Below, one piece after another: positions 5,838 to 6,125 of a stretch of 6,125 nt of DNA. Within the stretch, counting starts at the first letter, position 1. Every line of letters begins with the position of its first letter. The stretch covers positions 1 through 6,125 of the forward strand of contig QMME01000257.1 in the NCBI GenBank assembly GCA_003647095.1. Reading direction: 5' to 3'. The translations under genes were made by a program, and so were the position numbers. Under the pieces are notes generated by a model. The model saw nothing but the letters and a program-made list of their open reading frames with translations, was not told where the DNA came from and did no database searches. Source of the DNA: Deltaproteobacteria bacterium. Its GTDB lineage: Bacteria; Myxococcota; B64-G9.

Positions 5838-5910
5838 GGAATTCGGCACCGGAAATGGCACCTCTTCACAGGAGGAATGTTCGCTGCAGGCTGTCGGTAA
5901 AACCACCACG

Positions 5911-5943
5911 AAAAGCTGCCGGGCCGCCCAAGCGGCCCGGCAG
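5911..5943 (-). terminator. Rho-independent-type terminator of the MYXO-CTERM gene
   Basis: A perfect 11-bp GC-rich stem (5916-5926 with 5933-5943, loop 5927-5932; a twelfth pair is possible), followed on the minus strand by CUUUUC. It lies 37 nt past the stop codon at 5980. The short U tract makes it imperfect, but the stem is strong and it separates the gene from the next promoter. Confidence 0.75.
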
Positions 5944-5957
5944 TTGGATAGGGAAAG

Positions 5958-5976
5958 GAAGCCCGTACAGGGCTTC
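5958..5976 (-). terminator. Short hairpin just after the MYXO-CTERM stop codon
   Basis: A 7-bp stem GAAGCCC / GGGCUUC with a 5-nt loop begins 3 nt after the TAA and is followed by CUUUCCC. It may protect the 3' end or act with the stronger downstream hairpin as a tandem terminator. Confidence 0.45.
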
Positions 5977-5979
5977 GGG

Positions 5980-6125
5980 TTACGACCTACGTCTCAGCAG
6001 CGCCAGGCCCAGCAGCAGGCCCAGCAGCCCCAGGCCGCCGGCATTGCCGGAGGTGGAGCAGCCACCGGCCTGGCTATCACCCTCGGCGGTCAGCGCCACC
6101 TCGGTGGAGGCCAGGTTCTTTTCCG
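5980..6125 (-). CDS. Secreted/surface protein with MYXO-CTERM-type sorting tail (partial, C-terminus only)
   Basis: The last 47 residues of a protein whose body lies beyond the right edge; the stop is TAA at 5980-5982. The frame is identified by its ending: Gly-Gly-Cys-Ser-Thr (20-24 of the visible part), a Gly/Leu-rich hydrophobic helix (about 28-43), then Arg-Arg-Arg-Ser at the very end. This matches MYXO-CTERM tails, in which an invariant Cys precedes a membrane helix and a basic end. Such tails are thought to be processed so that the protein is displayed on the cell surface. The visible part before the tail is polar and gives no clue to function. The two hairpins downstream suggest that this is a separate transcription unit from the envelope operon. 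Confidence 0.85.
   Translation of the reverse strand, partial: EKNLASTEVALTAEGDSQAGGCSTSGNAGGLGLLGLLLGLALLRRRS

Noticed and set aside
5646..5900. 84-codon plus-strand open frame across the promoter region
   Set aside because: There is no ribosome site and it covers the promoter and leader of the minus-strand operon.
1..6125. tRNA, rRNA, CRISPR array, insertion sequence or attachment site
   Set aside because: No array-like repeats, transposase-like frames, terminal inverted repeats or RNA-gene signatures were seen.

Overview
The window comes from a moderately GC-rich genome, most likely Myxococcota or a related deltaproteobacterial lineage. Two things point there. The gene entering from the right edge ends in a MYXO-CTERM-type sorting tail (Gly-Cys-Ser motif, hydrophobic stretch, Arg-rich end). 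The main operon encodes an FHA protein with an AgmX/PglI (TonB-like) C-terminal domain, an architecture best known from myxobacteria. Every gene I can support lies on the minus strand, so transcription runs right to left.

Right to left: positions 5980-6125 hold the 3' end of the MYXO-CTERM gene, followed by two hairpins (5958-5976 and 5911-5943) that look like its terminator. A good sigma70-type promoter (5809-5837) follows, then a leader of about 155 nt containing inverted repeats. Next comes a tightly packed run: a MotA/TolQ/ExbB channel protein (4996-5646), an ExbD/TolR protein lacking the usual membrane Asp (4443-4955), a second ExbD/TolR protein that keeps it (3935-4423), a small secreted Arg-rich protein (3408-3830), an 803-residue FHA / transmembrane / AgmX-PglI protein (986-3397), an outer-membrane beta-barrel protein (258-959), and a second related beta-barrel protein cut by the left edge (1-251). 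Gaps between genes are 40, 19, 104, 10, 26 and 6 nt, so this reads as one operon that continues past the left edge.

Together the products span the whole envelope. The ExbB/ExbD1/ExbD2 trio would be an inner-membrane, proton-driven motor. The FHA protein would link cytoplasmic Thr-phosphorylation signalling, through one membrane helix and a long flexible periplasmic arm, to the cell surface. The small basic protein would sit in the periplasm and the two barrels in the outer membrane. This part list resembles a compact version of the Myxococcus Agl-Glt machine (AglR/AglQ/AglS motor, FHA-containing GltG, barrel proteins GltA/GltB) more than a standard TonB or Tol-Pal system. Gliding, transport or another force-transmission role cannot be decided from sequence alone.
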